Assembly: GCA_017962175.1 (NCBI GenBank)
Contig: JAGCVU010000256.1
Location: forward strand, 1 to 64,000
From: Bacteroidales bacterium
Lineage (GTDB): Bacteria > Bacteroidota > Bacteroidia > Bacteroidales > UBA3824
Direction: 5' to 3'
DNA length: 64,000 nt
Under the pieces are notes generated by a model. It worked only from the letters and a program-made list of their open reading frames with translations. It was not told the origin of the DNA and searched no databases. Numbering within the stretch: position 1 is the stretch's first letter; every line of letters begins with the position of its first letter. The translations under genes were made by a program, and so were the position numbers. Positions 6,620 to 14,249 of this stretch are shown here, in pieces.

Positions 6620-8095
6620 ATGGCAAAAATTTACAATTCATTAGCAGAATGGGAAAACGCCGTTAAGGTTTATCTTGATAATGATGACCCAATTCCCGAA
6701 CATCTTGCCGCACAGGAACAGCGGTTGCGTGATTTAGAAAAAGAAAAATCCAAAACTCCAATTTACAGCAAATTGGAAGATATTTCAAAGTTTAAGCCTT
6801 ATTCTGAGGTGTTCAAAAAATGTGTCAATGACACAGTTGAGCAATTGCTTGACAATTCAGAGAATGCTAAGCAACCCGGTCTTCTTCTCGGCAAAATCCA
6901 ATGCGGTAAGACCAACACATTTGTAAATATCATCGGCTATGCATTCGACCGAGGTATTGATATTGCGGTAGTTTTCACAAAAGGAACCAATGCATTGGCA
7001 ACGCAGACAACGGCAAGGCTCAAAAAAGAGTTTGCTGTATTTGCCCGCACCGAAAAGATTACAGGATTGCCAGTTGTAGAAGTCTTCGACATCAAAGATT
7101 TGAAAGATGTAAAACTTACCAACGATGAAATCAATACGCAGCACACCATAATAGTCTGCAAAAAAGAGGACAACAACCTGAATTGGCTCACTAAGCGATT
7201 CACCGAAGACAATCCAATTTTGCGCAAAAAAAAGACCATCATAATCGACGATGAGGCAGACTTTGCGTCCATAAATTTCTTCAAAAAAGAGGGGCGTTGG
7301 CATTCTGCGGTAGTTACGCAACAGATTCAAGACTTCATCGATATTCCCGAATATTGCCGTTACCTGCAAGTAACAGCCACGCCGTATGCGCTATTTTTGC
7401 AGCCAAACGATGTCCTCAATCTCGAAAACGGCGTTGTAAAGCCATTTGTTCCGAGATTTACAACAATAGTTCCAACTCACAACAAATACATCGGTGGTCA
7501 GCAATATTTCACAGAAGCACAAGACCCAGAATCGATGTACAGTTACCTTTATTATCCAGTATCAGACGACTGCATAATTAAACTGAAAACAAAGCACTTG
7601 GCGTACAAGAACAAAATCCTTACATTACACAAAATAGAGGGTTTCCGCCGCGCATTGCTTACATATATGATGGCTGCGGTGATACGCAAAATTCAGTCAG
7701 AAGGTGTGCTCAACTATCGTTCAAGTTGCATTCTCCATTTGGACGTAACGATAGACAAGCACGATTGGCAATATATGCTCACAAACGAGTTCTTCGATAA
7801 GATAAAGGAGCAACTCAACGGCGAGCCAATTGCCGAAATAAGCGAGATGATGCAGTCGATATACGAAGATTTCAGACAATCTAACGAGGCTGGCAACAAT
7901 CAAGGACTTATCAATCTCAGATTTCCTGACTACGCCACTGTTATTGACGAACTGCGTAAGGCTCTCAACAATGAGAAATATGTAATCAACTTGGTAAACT
8001 CCAACCAAAGTGTAGAAAACCTTCTCAACGACAACGGACAGTTGAAACTGAAAACGTTGATGAACGTTTTCATTGGCGGCAGCATTCTCGACTGA
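6620..8095 (+). CDS. Z1-domain helicase, first part, cut by in-frame TGA
   Basis: The first 491 residues of what should be a 1102-residue protein. SF2-type motifs are clear: Walker A GKIQCGKT at residues 91-98, motif II DDEAD at 210-214, motif III TATP at 252-255. The family's motif V normally reads GG-x-x-L-x-R-G-x-T. Here it is GGSILD, then TGA (8093-8095), then GITIEN in the same frame, so the stop replaces the conserved arginine (CGA to TGA by one transition). Z1 proteins are ATP-driven enzymes of restriction-like defence systems. A truncated product would keep ATP binding but lose the second helicase lobe. Either the gene is recently broken, the base is a sequencing or strain variant, or readthrough occurs. 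Confidence 0.85.
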   Translation: MAKIYNSLAEWENAVKVYLDNDDPIPEHLAAQEQRLRDLEKEKSKTPIYSKLEDISKFKPYSEVFKKCVNDTVEQLLDNSENAKQPGLLLGKIQCGKTNTFVNIIGYAFDRGIDIAVVFTKGTNALATQTTARLKKEFAVFARTEKITGLPVVEVFDIKDLKDVKLTNDEINTQHTIIVCKKEDNNLNWLTKRFTEDNPILRKKKTIIIDDEADFASINFFKKEGRWHSAVVTQQIQDFIDIPEYCRYLQVTATPYALFLQPNDVLNLENGVVKPFVPRFTTIVPTHNKYIGGQQYFTEAQDPESMYSYLYYPVSDDCIIKLKTKHLAYKNKILTLHKIEGFRRALLTYMMAAVIRKIQSEGVLNYRSSCILHLDVTIDKHDWQYMLTNEFFDKIKEQLNGEPIAEISEMMQSIYEDFRQSNEAGNNQGLINLRFPDYATVIDELRKALNNEKYVINLVNSNQSVENLLNDNGQLKLKTLMNVFIGGSILD

Positions 8096-8113
8096 GGTAT
8101 CACTATCGAAAAT

Positions 8114-9928
8114 ATGCTCTGTTTCTTTTATGGACGTATACCGCAAAAATTCCAACAAGACACTGTTCTCCAACACGCACGAATGTATGGCAGCCGCAGC
8201 AAAGAGGATATGTCGGTAACAAGACTTTTCACCACGCCAGAAATCTACGAAGTAATGCAAAAAATGAACGACCTCGACGAAAGTCTCCGCCAACAGATAG
8301 AAGAAGGTGTTGTTAATAAAGAAACGCCTACATTGCGCTATCTTGACTATGTTGGCGGACGCATTGTGCCGTGCAGCCGCACCAAGATTGCAATATCAAA
8401 CACGCTGACAATTAAACCCGGTTCACGTTGCGTTGTTACGGGATTTCAGACTGGTCCAAAAACGCAAATTGCACAAACGATAAAGGAAATTGACAACATA
8501 ATCACTTCCACTCCCGGTTACAAGCAAAATGAGATTTTCGAAATAGAAACCGAAGCCGTTGTGGACATAATTCACAAAATTCGTAGCACCTACGTATATG
8601 ACGAACAACCCGACCGTCAATGGCAAAATTTTGGTCTTGATTGGAACGAAAACGATATGATTTCCACCTTGGCTTGGTGTACACGTAAAACTGGCGGCAC
8701 AATGCTCTGCCTACACCACACGGGACTCAACGCTTCGCGTTTCCGCAAAGACGACCCTACAAAATTTATGACCGCTCCTGATACAGGTCGTACTGACTTA
8801 AAACTTGCCCGCGAAAGTGCAATTGACAAGCCCGTCATAATACTCCTCAGAGAGGAAGGCACAACAGAGCAAGGTTGGCGCGGAACTCCGTTCTATTGGC
8901 CAGTTTTGGTGGCGCAGCAAAACATTCAAAGTTCGTATTTCACACTCGACAACAACAAGAAGAAAAAAGAGTACATACCGCTCGACCACAGCATTATTGC
9001 CGACATCAATCCCGAAGAAATGTTGAGCCTTACGCTCGAACAATTGCCATTCGACGATATAGAATCGGGCGAAAAAACATTTGAACTTCGCAATGTCCGC
9101 GACACCACGGCTTCAACATTATTGGAAAAATCCAAACAAGGCGACTTTATTCTCAGTCCTGACACCGACCAGTCGGCACTCACTGCGGGTTTCAACTCTT
9201 TGAACAATGGTATTTTCCCGTTTGTTCCCAAAAAGTTCAAATATCTGCATTTCCGCACCTCACGTGACGGCAAGGCAAACCAAATGCTCGTAGAACTTAA
9301 CCCTGAACAGCCTGTATGTTTCGGCTATTCGCGTCCAAAAAGAATGTATGTTACTGACGTACTCAAAAAGAACCACGAAATCACAGGATTTTCAGACGAT
9401 ACATTTGTAAATTGGTGGTTGGTTTACAACATCCGTCCAATACGCGTTCACCGTTACGGAGAGACACTGCGTTTTATCACTCCTAAGCCATTCAACGACC
9501 CAGGCGAACTCAACCTTGGAATGCTTTGGGACGAAGAGGAAATAAAAACTACTGATGAGAATGGCGACTCAATAGCCACCGCAGAAACACAGCAAGGCTA
9601 CTCTACGGACGAAATCATCGCACACAACAATAATATAACCGTTATTGATATTCCTGAAATTGACAACCAAAATTCAATGTCATTATGTATGCCTATTGAC
9701 GGTGTATATTGGATTGAAGGTCGCAACGGTTATCTTCTCAGTGGTACGGTAGAGTATGGACAAATTGAACTCGGCGACACAATCTACCTCAGCAACGGTT
9801 TGTATGGCGTTGTTGATGAGTTCGACAATAACGCTGCAATTGCCACTCCGGGCGACAAAGTCGGAATACTTGTATCAGGTATCAAAAAAGGAGAATTGGA
9901 CGGCGTAGAAAATTTGATAGTACAATAA
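8114..9928 (+). CDS. Z1-domain helicase, second part, with EF-Tu domain-2-like tail
   Basis: Same frame as the preceding part and uninterrupted from the TGA to 9928; the first internal ATG is at 8114. Residues early in this part (FFYGRIPQKFQQDTVLQHARMYGSR) are the second half of the Z1 helicase core, including the Q-x-x-R-M-x-G-x-R motif VI arginines. A long middle region follows with no family I can name. The last 80 residues (about 525-604) form a small beta-barrel: YLLSGTVEYGQIELGDTIYL, the G-x-V-x-x-G-x-I-x-x-G-D pattern of translation-factor domain 2. Lacking the Walker A lobe, this half cannot hydrolyse ATP alone. Confidence 0.82.
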   Translation: MLCFFYGRIPQKFQQDTVLQHARMYGSRSKEDMSVTRLFTTPEIYEVMQKMNDLDESLRQQIEEGVVNKETPTLRYLDYVGGRIVPCSRTKIAISNTLTIKPGSRCVVTGFQTGPKTQIAQTIKEIDNIITSTPGYKQNEIFEIETEAVVDIIHKIRSTYVYDEQPDRQWQNFGLDWNENDMISTLAWCTRKTGGTMLCLHHTGLNASRFRKDDPTKFMTAPDTGRTDLKLARESAIDKPVIILLREEGTTEQGWRGTPFYWPVLVAQQNIQSSYFTLDNNKKKKEYIPLDHSIIADINPEEMLSLTLEQLPFDDIESGEKTFELRNVRDTTASTLLEKSKQGDFILSPDTDQSALTAGFNSLNNGIFPFVPKKFKYLHFRTSRDGKANQMLVELNPEQPVCFGYSRPKRMYVTDVLKKNHEITGFSDDTFVNWWLVYNIRPIRVHRYGETLRFITPKPFNDPGELNLGMLWDEEEIKTTDENGDSIATAETQQGYSTDEIIAHNNNITVIDIPEIDNQNSMSLCMPIDGVYWIEGRNGYLLSGTVEYGQIELGDTIYLSNGLYGVVDEFDNNAAIATPGDKVGILVSGIKKGELDGVENLIVQ

Positions 9929-9958
9929 TTTAGTCAAAATTTTAAAACTTAATCATAT

Positions 9959-10519
9959 ATGGAAAATCAACATTTTAAAATGCCAGTCAATGAAGTGTTT
10001 CATATTTCAGGTCGTGGCTACATGTTTTTGGGTTGCATAGAATCGGGTACAGTTGATTTGGGCGACGAAGTTGTTTTGAATAACGGTTTGAAATCGTTTG
10101 TAAATGGTATTGAAACAGACAAAAAAGTTATTGAAAACATTTTCAATATTACAACAGAAAGCGAAATAGTAGGACTTCTTCTCGGTAGTATTGCGCCAAA
10201 ATCACTTACAGATTTTGATAATCTCGTTATTGAAAGCATTGACACAGAACGAAATCATTGCGAAATTTCCGTTACCGAGCAATCGCCGCTCAAAGGCAAA
10301 GGCATCATCGTAAAAGGCAAAATTCTTTCGGGCAGCATTAACGTTGGCGACCCAATAATTTATGCCGAACCAAGCGATGGAATTTTTCAAACTGCCTCCG
10401 TTGACGCTATCGAAACCGACGGCAAATCTGTTGATACCGCCTCACAAGGTCAGATTGTTGCCCTTAATTTCAAAGGTCTGACAATGCGGGCTAAGTTCGA
10501 CAAAGTGATTAAACGCTAA
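9959..10519 (+). CDS. Tandem EF-Tu domain-2-like barrel protein
   Basis: A 186-residue protein with two copies of the same barrel seen at the end of the upstream helicase. Copy one (about 8-90) has FLGCIESGTVDLGDEVVLNNG; copy two (about 100-186) has IIVKGKILSGSINVGDPIIY. Both show the G-x-I/V-x-S-G-x-I/V-x-x-G-D signature of EF-Tu/SelB domain 2. There is no GTPase domain, so it is not a translation factor. The gene starts 30 bases after the helicase stop, in one operon, and is followed by a terminator-like hairpin. It may bind a tRNA- or EF-Tu-like target or act as a substrate adaptor for the helicase; that is inference. Confidence 0.72.
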   Translation: MENQHFKMPVNEVFHISGRGYMFLGCIESGTVDLGDEVVLNNGLKSFVNGIETDKKVIENIFNITTESEIVGLLLGSIAPKSLTDFDNLVIESIDTERNHCEISVTEQSPLKGKGIIVKGKILSGSINVGDPIIYAEPSDGIFQTASVDAIETDGKSVDTASQGQIVALNFKGLTMRAKFDKVIKR

Positions 10520-10537
10520 CTAATTGATTAACATTCA

Positions 10538-10565
10538 GGGCGAGGATTTTTATCCTTGCCCTTTT
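10538..10565 (+). terminator. Hairpin with T-tract, terminator or attenuator
   Basis: GGGCGAGGA (10538-10546), six-base loop, TCCTTGCCC (10553-10561), then four T: a 9-bp stem with one G-U pair. It lies between the barrel protein and the HrgA-type nuclease, and the T-tract ends 12 bases before the nuclease ATG. It could limit nuclease expression from the shared transcript. Confidence 0.6.
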
Positions 10566-10577
10566 AAAAATGAAATT

Positions 10578-11537
10578 ATGAAAAACAAATACACATTCAG
10601 CGACCTTTGCTATGATGTTTTGGCAAAGGAAAACGCGCCTCTAACACCTGACGCTATTTGGAAAAAAGCCGTTGAGATTGGCTTGGACAAGCAACTTGGC
10701 ACTACGGGCAAAACGCCGTCTGCATCTATCGGCGCACGTCTCTATGTTGACATCCGCGACAATGGTGAAGAATCTAAATTTGTTCAGGTTTCCAAACGTC
10801 CCGCCCTGTTTATGCTGCGCGGCAACGACTTGAAAAAAGCCGACATAGAAAAAGCCGTTGAAAAACAGGAAATTGCCGCCGAAAAAATCACAAGCACATA
10901 CAACGAGCGCGACCTTCATCCGCTATTAGTGAAATATGTAAATACAAATCAGCATTTTAAGTGCTATACTAAGACCATCTTTCACGAAAACTCGGCAAAA
11001 AAGATTCAAGGTTTCAACAAGTGGTTGCACCCCGATTTGGTAGGCGTTTACTATCCTTTCAACGATTATGAAACATCAACAACCAACTTGCAGAAATCAT
11101 TATATGTCAATTCGATCAAGATGTTTTCGTTTGAGATGAAAAAAGAGTTGAACTTTGCTCATCTTCGAGAATATTTCTTTCAGGCTGTATCAAATTCATC
11201 GTGGGCAAACGAAGGCTATCTTGTAGCGTTGAAAATCGACGAAGATCCTGAATTTCAAACGGAACTTCAAAGGCTTTCAAACTCATTTGGCATAGGCATT
11301 ATCAAACTTGACGCTGAAAATATTGAAGATTCCGAAATAATTTGTCCCGCCCGTTATCGTGAAATCATTGATTGGGACACTTTGAACCGTTTGGTAGAGG
11401 ATTCTCCCGATTTCAAAACCTTTATCACCAACGTTAACGACAGCATCACCATCAAGAAAGCCAAGAAAAACGAATACGATGAAATACTTGATGACGATAA
11501 ATATGAAAAGCATATCAAGGATAAGAAAATAATTTAA
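10578..11537 (+). CDS. HARE-HTH / HrgA-type restriction nuclease
   Basis: A 319-residue protein from the ATG at 10578 (MKNKYTFSDLCYDVL). A longer in-frame start at 10524 would translate the terminator hairpin and is rejected. Residues 1-78 are a HARE-HTH (HB1/ASXL) winged helix with KENAPLTPDAIWKKAVEIGL. Residues about 110-290 look like a PD-(D/E)xK nuclease: D153 in HPDLVG and E186-x-K188 in FEMKKE, followed by a helix with AVSNSSWANEGYL. The domain order matches HrgA-like proteins and COG2958. It likely cuts or binds modified or foreign DNA and is the probable effector for the Z1 helicase upstream. Confidence 0.78.
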   Translation: MKNKYTFSDLCYDVLAKENAPLTPDAIWKKAVEIGLDKQLGTTGKTPSASIGARLYVDIRDNGEESKFVQVSKRPALFMLRGNDLKKADIEKAVEKQEIAAEKITSTYNERDLHPLLVKYVNTNQHFKCYTKTIFHENSAKKIQGFNKWLHPDLVGVYYPFNDYETSTTNLQKSLYVNSIKMFSFEMKKELNFAHLREYFFQAVSNSSWANEGYLVALKIDEDPEFQTELQRLSNSFGIGIIKLDAENIEDSEIICPARYREIIDWDTLNRLVEDSPDFKTFITNVNDSITIKKAKKNEYDEILDDDKYEKHIKDKKII

Positions 11538-11596
11538 AAATCCGCAGGAACATAGTTTTCTGTGGTAATTTTTAACAAATTAAACATCAATAAATT

Positions 11597-11977
11597 ATGG
11601 GATATCAGTCATACGAAGAGTGGAGAGACGAAACGGCTGAATTTTTCGACCATTTGTCGGACGAAGAGTGGAAAGAAAAATACGGGTATTCGTGCGAAAA
11701 AGCACGTTGTTTCGGTTGGTATATGGAAGACGAATTAGTGCGCATCGATGATGAAGGAAACGTCTTTGTGAAATCCCCAGACAACAAGTACACGGACTAT
11801 AAACGTGGCAATACCATAAAAGACCACAGATGGTTTCATTCGATAATCAGCCGTCCCGAGGTTAACGAAATCTCCAAGGAACAATACGACAACTACGGCG
11901 TCACTTGGCGTTATGCCGGTTTGCCCGGCGACCCATCTGGTTCCGAAATTGTATATCTAACAGCAGCAAACAAATAA
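11597..11977 (+). CDS. Unknown small acidic protein
   Basis: A 126-residue soluble protein, rich in Glu, Asp, Trp and Tyr in its first half (YEEWRDETAEFFDHLSDEEWKEKYGY) with a later GVTWRYAGLPGDPSGSE block. I do not recognise a family. It follows the nuclease gene by 59 bases and precedes another unknown gene by 15 bases, so it is probably in the same transcript or a small one of its own. The strongly acidic, DNA-mimic-like first half would suit an inhibitor or an immunity role, but this is not shown by any motif. Confidence 0.65.
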   Translation: MGYQSYEEWRDETAEFFDHLSDEEWKEKYGYSCEKARCFGWYMEDELVRIDDEGNVFVKSPDNKYTDYKRGNTIKDHRWFHSIISRPEVNEISKEQYDNYGVTWRYAGLPGDPSGSEIVYLTAANK

Positions 11978-11992
11978 CCAAATTTCAATACA

Positions 11993-12373
11993 ATGCCAAA
12001 ATCCAAACACCCATACTATTACGACAAGGAATACAGCAAGCCCATCATCAGCCGTATCAAACCCGAAGCGTTTTTGGTTAAAGACCCTTCGCTATCGGAT
12101 ATGGATGCTCCATTTTACAAATGGTTAGAGAAAAACCATTTTCAACATGCGTGGCACAAAGGGCATTATGATAGTTGTCCATGGGTATTCATCAATATCA
12201 CTAATAAGTTGTATGCCTACGGCATGCCGGGTGTAGAAATCATTAAACCCATTGGCGATCATGCCATTACAATCGATGAGTTTATGCAAATCTACAATAT
12301 TTACGAAAAGTATAAGGGATTGAATACTTTGGAATTTGAAAAAACAGAATCAGAATTAGAACAAAATACATAG
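11993..12373 (+). CDS. Unknown small protein
   Basis: A 126-residue soluble protein, MPKSKHPYYYDKEYSKP..., with Trp-rich middle (FQHAWHKGHYDSCPWVFINI) and a helical C-terminal third ending in acidic residues. No family is recognised. It starts 15 bases after the previous gene and is followed by a cluster of inverted repeats at 12399-12471. The two small genes form a pair at the downstream end of the helicase operon and are likely accessory to it or to each other. Codon use looks like that of the neighbours. Confidence 0.62.
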   Translation: MPKSKHPYYYDKEYSKPIISRIKPEAFLVKDPSLSDMDAPFYKWLEKNHFQHAWHKGHYDSCPWVFINITNKLYAYGMPGVEIIKPIGDHAITIDEFMQIYNIYEKYKGLNTLEFEKTESELEQNT

Positions 12374-12398
12374 TCAAAACAATAAAAAAATAATCCCC

Positions 12399-12471
12399 AA
12401 GTGCCAAAAATGTGTAAATTTACACATTTTTTGCACCTATTTTTGTGGGGTTTTACACATTTTTGGCACTT
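12399..12471. repeat. Three-arm inverted repeat cluster
   Basis: Perfect 20-base arms AAGTGCCAAAAATGTGTAAA at 12399-12418 and its reverse complement at 12452-12471. A third, near-identical arm (TTTACACATTTTTTGCAC) sits at 12419-12436, so the left and middle arms together form a 24-base perfect palindrome at 12407-12430. The cluster lies between the unknown small gene and the convergent SMR gene; it may serve as a bidirectional terminator or a protein-binding site. Confidence 0.75.
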
Positions 12472-12480
12472 AGCACTTTT

Positions 12481-12807
12481 TTATTCCACACTTTTGAGCC
12501 CTACCACCGAGGCAATAAGCGTGGTGAGGAAAAAGATTTTCCAAAACGACACGGGCTCTTTGAAGACAAAGAGCGAAATCAGCACTGCGCCCACAGCACC
12601 AATTCCCGTCCAAACAGGGTAAGCAACGCCAACCGAAATGCCTTGCACCGCCTTTGCCAAAAGCACCGCGCTCAAAACATACAACACTCCAAACGCTGAA
12701 ATCCACGCCCACCATTGGGCATCATCCATCGAAATTTTAGCCTTGCCGAGGCAAAATGTAAAGGCCGTTTCGCACAGCCCTGCGGCAATAAGAAAAATCC
12801 AACTCAT
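12481..12807 (-). CDS. SMR-family small multidrug exporter
   Basis: A 108-residue inner-membrane protein with four hydrophobic segments, the exact size and layout of small multidrug resistance transporters. The first segment carries the essential glutamate (Glu13, in GLCETAF). Later blocks GISVGVAYPVWTGIGAVG and FKEPVSFWKI are family hallmarks. These proteins work as dimers, using the proton gradient to export quaternary ammonium or guanidinium compounds; the SugE/Gdx branch versus the EmrE branch cannot be decided here. It stands alone, convergent with the unknown small gene and divergent from the Doc-like gene. Confidence 0.88.
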   Translation of the reverse strand: MSWIFLIAAGLCETAFTFCLGKAKISMDDAQWWAWISAFGVLYVLSAVLLAKAVQGISVGVAYPVWTGIGAVGAVLISLFVFKEPVSFWKIFFLTTLIASVVGLKSVE

Positions 12808-12920
12808 AACAAAAAACGCTTTCCGAGGGCTGCATAAATATCACGGCGACTCCTTCCGAAGCGAGGACAAAGGTAAGGAAAAGAATGGAGAAAAGATTGT
12901 GATTGTTTGATAATCTTTTG

Positions 12921-12928
12921 TAAGTTTG
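12921..12928 (+). promoter_or_regulatory. -7 box of the RhuM-Doc gene
   Basis: TAAGTTTG, 25 bases before the ATG at 12953, with TTGTG at 12898-12902 about 18 bases upstream as a -33-like element. It argues against the longer TTG-started reading frame, which would begin inside the promoter. Confidence 0.5.
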
Positions 12929-12952
12929 CAAGCGAACTTAAACGTTACATCT

Positions 12953-13924
12953 ATGACCAATAACGCCCCGATAGTAATCTACCAAACCGCCGACGGACAG
13001 ATGCAAATCGATGTCCGTATGGAGAATGAAACTGTATGGCTTAGTGCCAACCAAATGGCAAAACTATTTGATAAAGAGGAGTCTAATATTCGACGCCATA
13101 TTATCAATGTTTTTAAGGAAGGTGAACTTTCAAAAGATAATAACGTGCATTTTTTGCACGTTAATAATGTAAAGAAACCTGTTCCTTTTTACACTCTTGA
13201 CGTTATTATCTCCGTTGGCTACCGCGTAAAAAGTCAACGCGGCACTCAGTTTCGTATTTGGGCAAACAAAGTCTTGAAAGATTACCTCATCAAAGGTTAC
13301 GCCGTAAACAACAACCTTTCAAAACAGAAATACGATGATTTGAGCAACCTTGTAAACGTTCTTGGTCGCACGATAAAGACGCAGGAAAAACTCACTTCCG
13401 ATGATGCAACGGCTCTTATCGACGTTGTTTTAAACTACAACTATGCCCTCGACACGTTGGATAATTACGATTACGAGCGATTGAAAATAGACAAGACAAC
13501 CAAGGAAGAACCCTTCCACGCCACTTACGAAAACGCAATGGCGGCTATCAACGCATTAAAAGCCAAATTCGGAGGAAGTGCACTATTCGGCCACGAAAAA
13601 GACGAGTCGTTCAAAAGTTCCATCGGTCAGATTTATCAAACATTTGGCGGCGTGGAACTTTATCCCTCGGTGGAGGAAAAAGCGGCAATGTTGCTCTATC
13701 TTGTTACCAAAAACCATTCTTTTAGCGATGGCAACAAACGTATTGCCGCAACGCTTTTCCTGTGGTTTATGGATAACAACCACTTACTTTACAATTCCGA
13801 TGGTTCCAAGCGAATTGCCGACAACACCCTTGTTGCCCTCACACTAATGATTGCTGAAAGCCGTACCGAGGAGAAAGATACAATGGTAAAGGTTGTTGTT
13901 AACCTTATAAATCAGGATAATTAA
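12953..13924 (+). CDS. RhuM-Doc fusion, Fic-type toxin-like enzyme
   Basis: A 323-residue protein from the ATG at 12953. Residues 1-110 are a RhuM/virulence-protein DNA-binding domain (YQTADGQMQIDVRMENETVWLSANQMAKLFDKEESNI, given here in outline). Residues about 190-320 are a Doc/Fic fold with the active motif HSFSDGNKR starting at His255 (canonical H-x-F-x-D-G-N-x-R). Fic enzymes transfer AMP or phosphate to proteins; Doc phosphorylates EF-Tu. The catalytic His, Asp, Gly, Asn and Arg are all kept, so it should be active. No separate Phd-type antitoxin is seen next to it. The promoter box is 25 bases upstream. Confidence 0.9.
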   Translation: MTNNAPIVIYQTADGQMQIDVRMENETVWLSANQMAKLFDKEESNIRRHIINVFKEGELSKDNNVHFLHVNNVKKPVPFYTLDVIISVGYRVKSQRGTQFRIWANKVLKDYLIKGYAVNNNLSKQKYDDLSNLVNVLGRTIKTQEKLTSDDATALIDVVLNYNYALDTLDNYDYERLKIDKTTKEEPFHATYENAMAAINALKAKFGGSALFGHEKDESFKSSIGQIYQTFGGVELYPSVEEKAAMLLYLVTKNHSFSDGNKRIAATLFLWFMDNNHLLYNSDGSKRIADNTLVALTLMIAESRTEEKDTMVKVVVNLINQDN

Positions 13925-14249
13925 TCACCGCTCTTCATACATCTTTGGAACAAAAAGCATATTCAATGTTGGCAGTTGATAAAATCCATTTTTGCATATT
14001 ACAAAAACCACCTCCGCTTTGCACATCACTTTTGTAACGCCTTGGGGATTAAAATTAAATGCAAATAGTAGTATATCAAATAGTTGTATCGAAATTTCAG
14101 ATTTGTTCACTTCAAAAAGTTAGGCTATAACCCCAAAAAAAATCGAGTTATAGCCAAAAATTTATTACACATATAGCCAATAAAAAAAACTCCTCAATCG
14201 AATACGATTTTAAAATTATTGACTATATTTGCCAAAACAAAATTGAATA
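13925..14249. other. 325-base gap with one weak reading frame
   Basis: No confident gene. A 61-codon minus-strand frame (14110 to 13925) begins MNKSEISIQLFD, loosely like the start of BRO or RhuM proteins, then diverges; it could be a remnant. A 9-bp inverted repeat (GGCTATAAC / GTTATAGCC at 14123-14131 and 14147-14155) and a further TATAGCC copy at 14172-14178 precede the TIR-Sel1 promoter. Confidence 0.5.
14194..14231 (+). promoter_or_regulatory. Promoter block of the TIR-Sel1 gene
   Basis: Contains the -7 box TATATTTG (14224-14231), 18 bases before the ATG. The whole 38-base block is a near copy (5 differences) of the block before the BRO-family gene at 3729-3766, and the distance from box to ATG is also the same (18 bases). 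Confidence 0.7.

Noticed and set aside
8093-8095. TGA as a recoded codon (selenocysteine or alternative code)
   Set aside because: TGA is the ordinary stop of several genes here (for example those ending at 895, 4636 and 42957), and the family has arginine, not selenocysteine, at this place.
12401-12699. Plus-strand frames across the SMR gene
   Set aside because: They overlap the inverted-repeat cluster and the clear four-helix SMR protein on the other strand.
13925-14110. 61-codon minus-strand gene
   Set aside because: The start resembles BRO/RhuM N-termini for only a dozen residues, with no promoter box and no later domain; at most a remnant.
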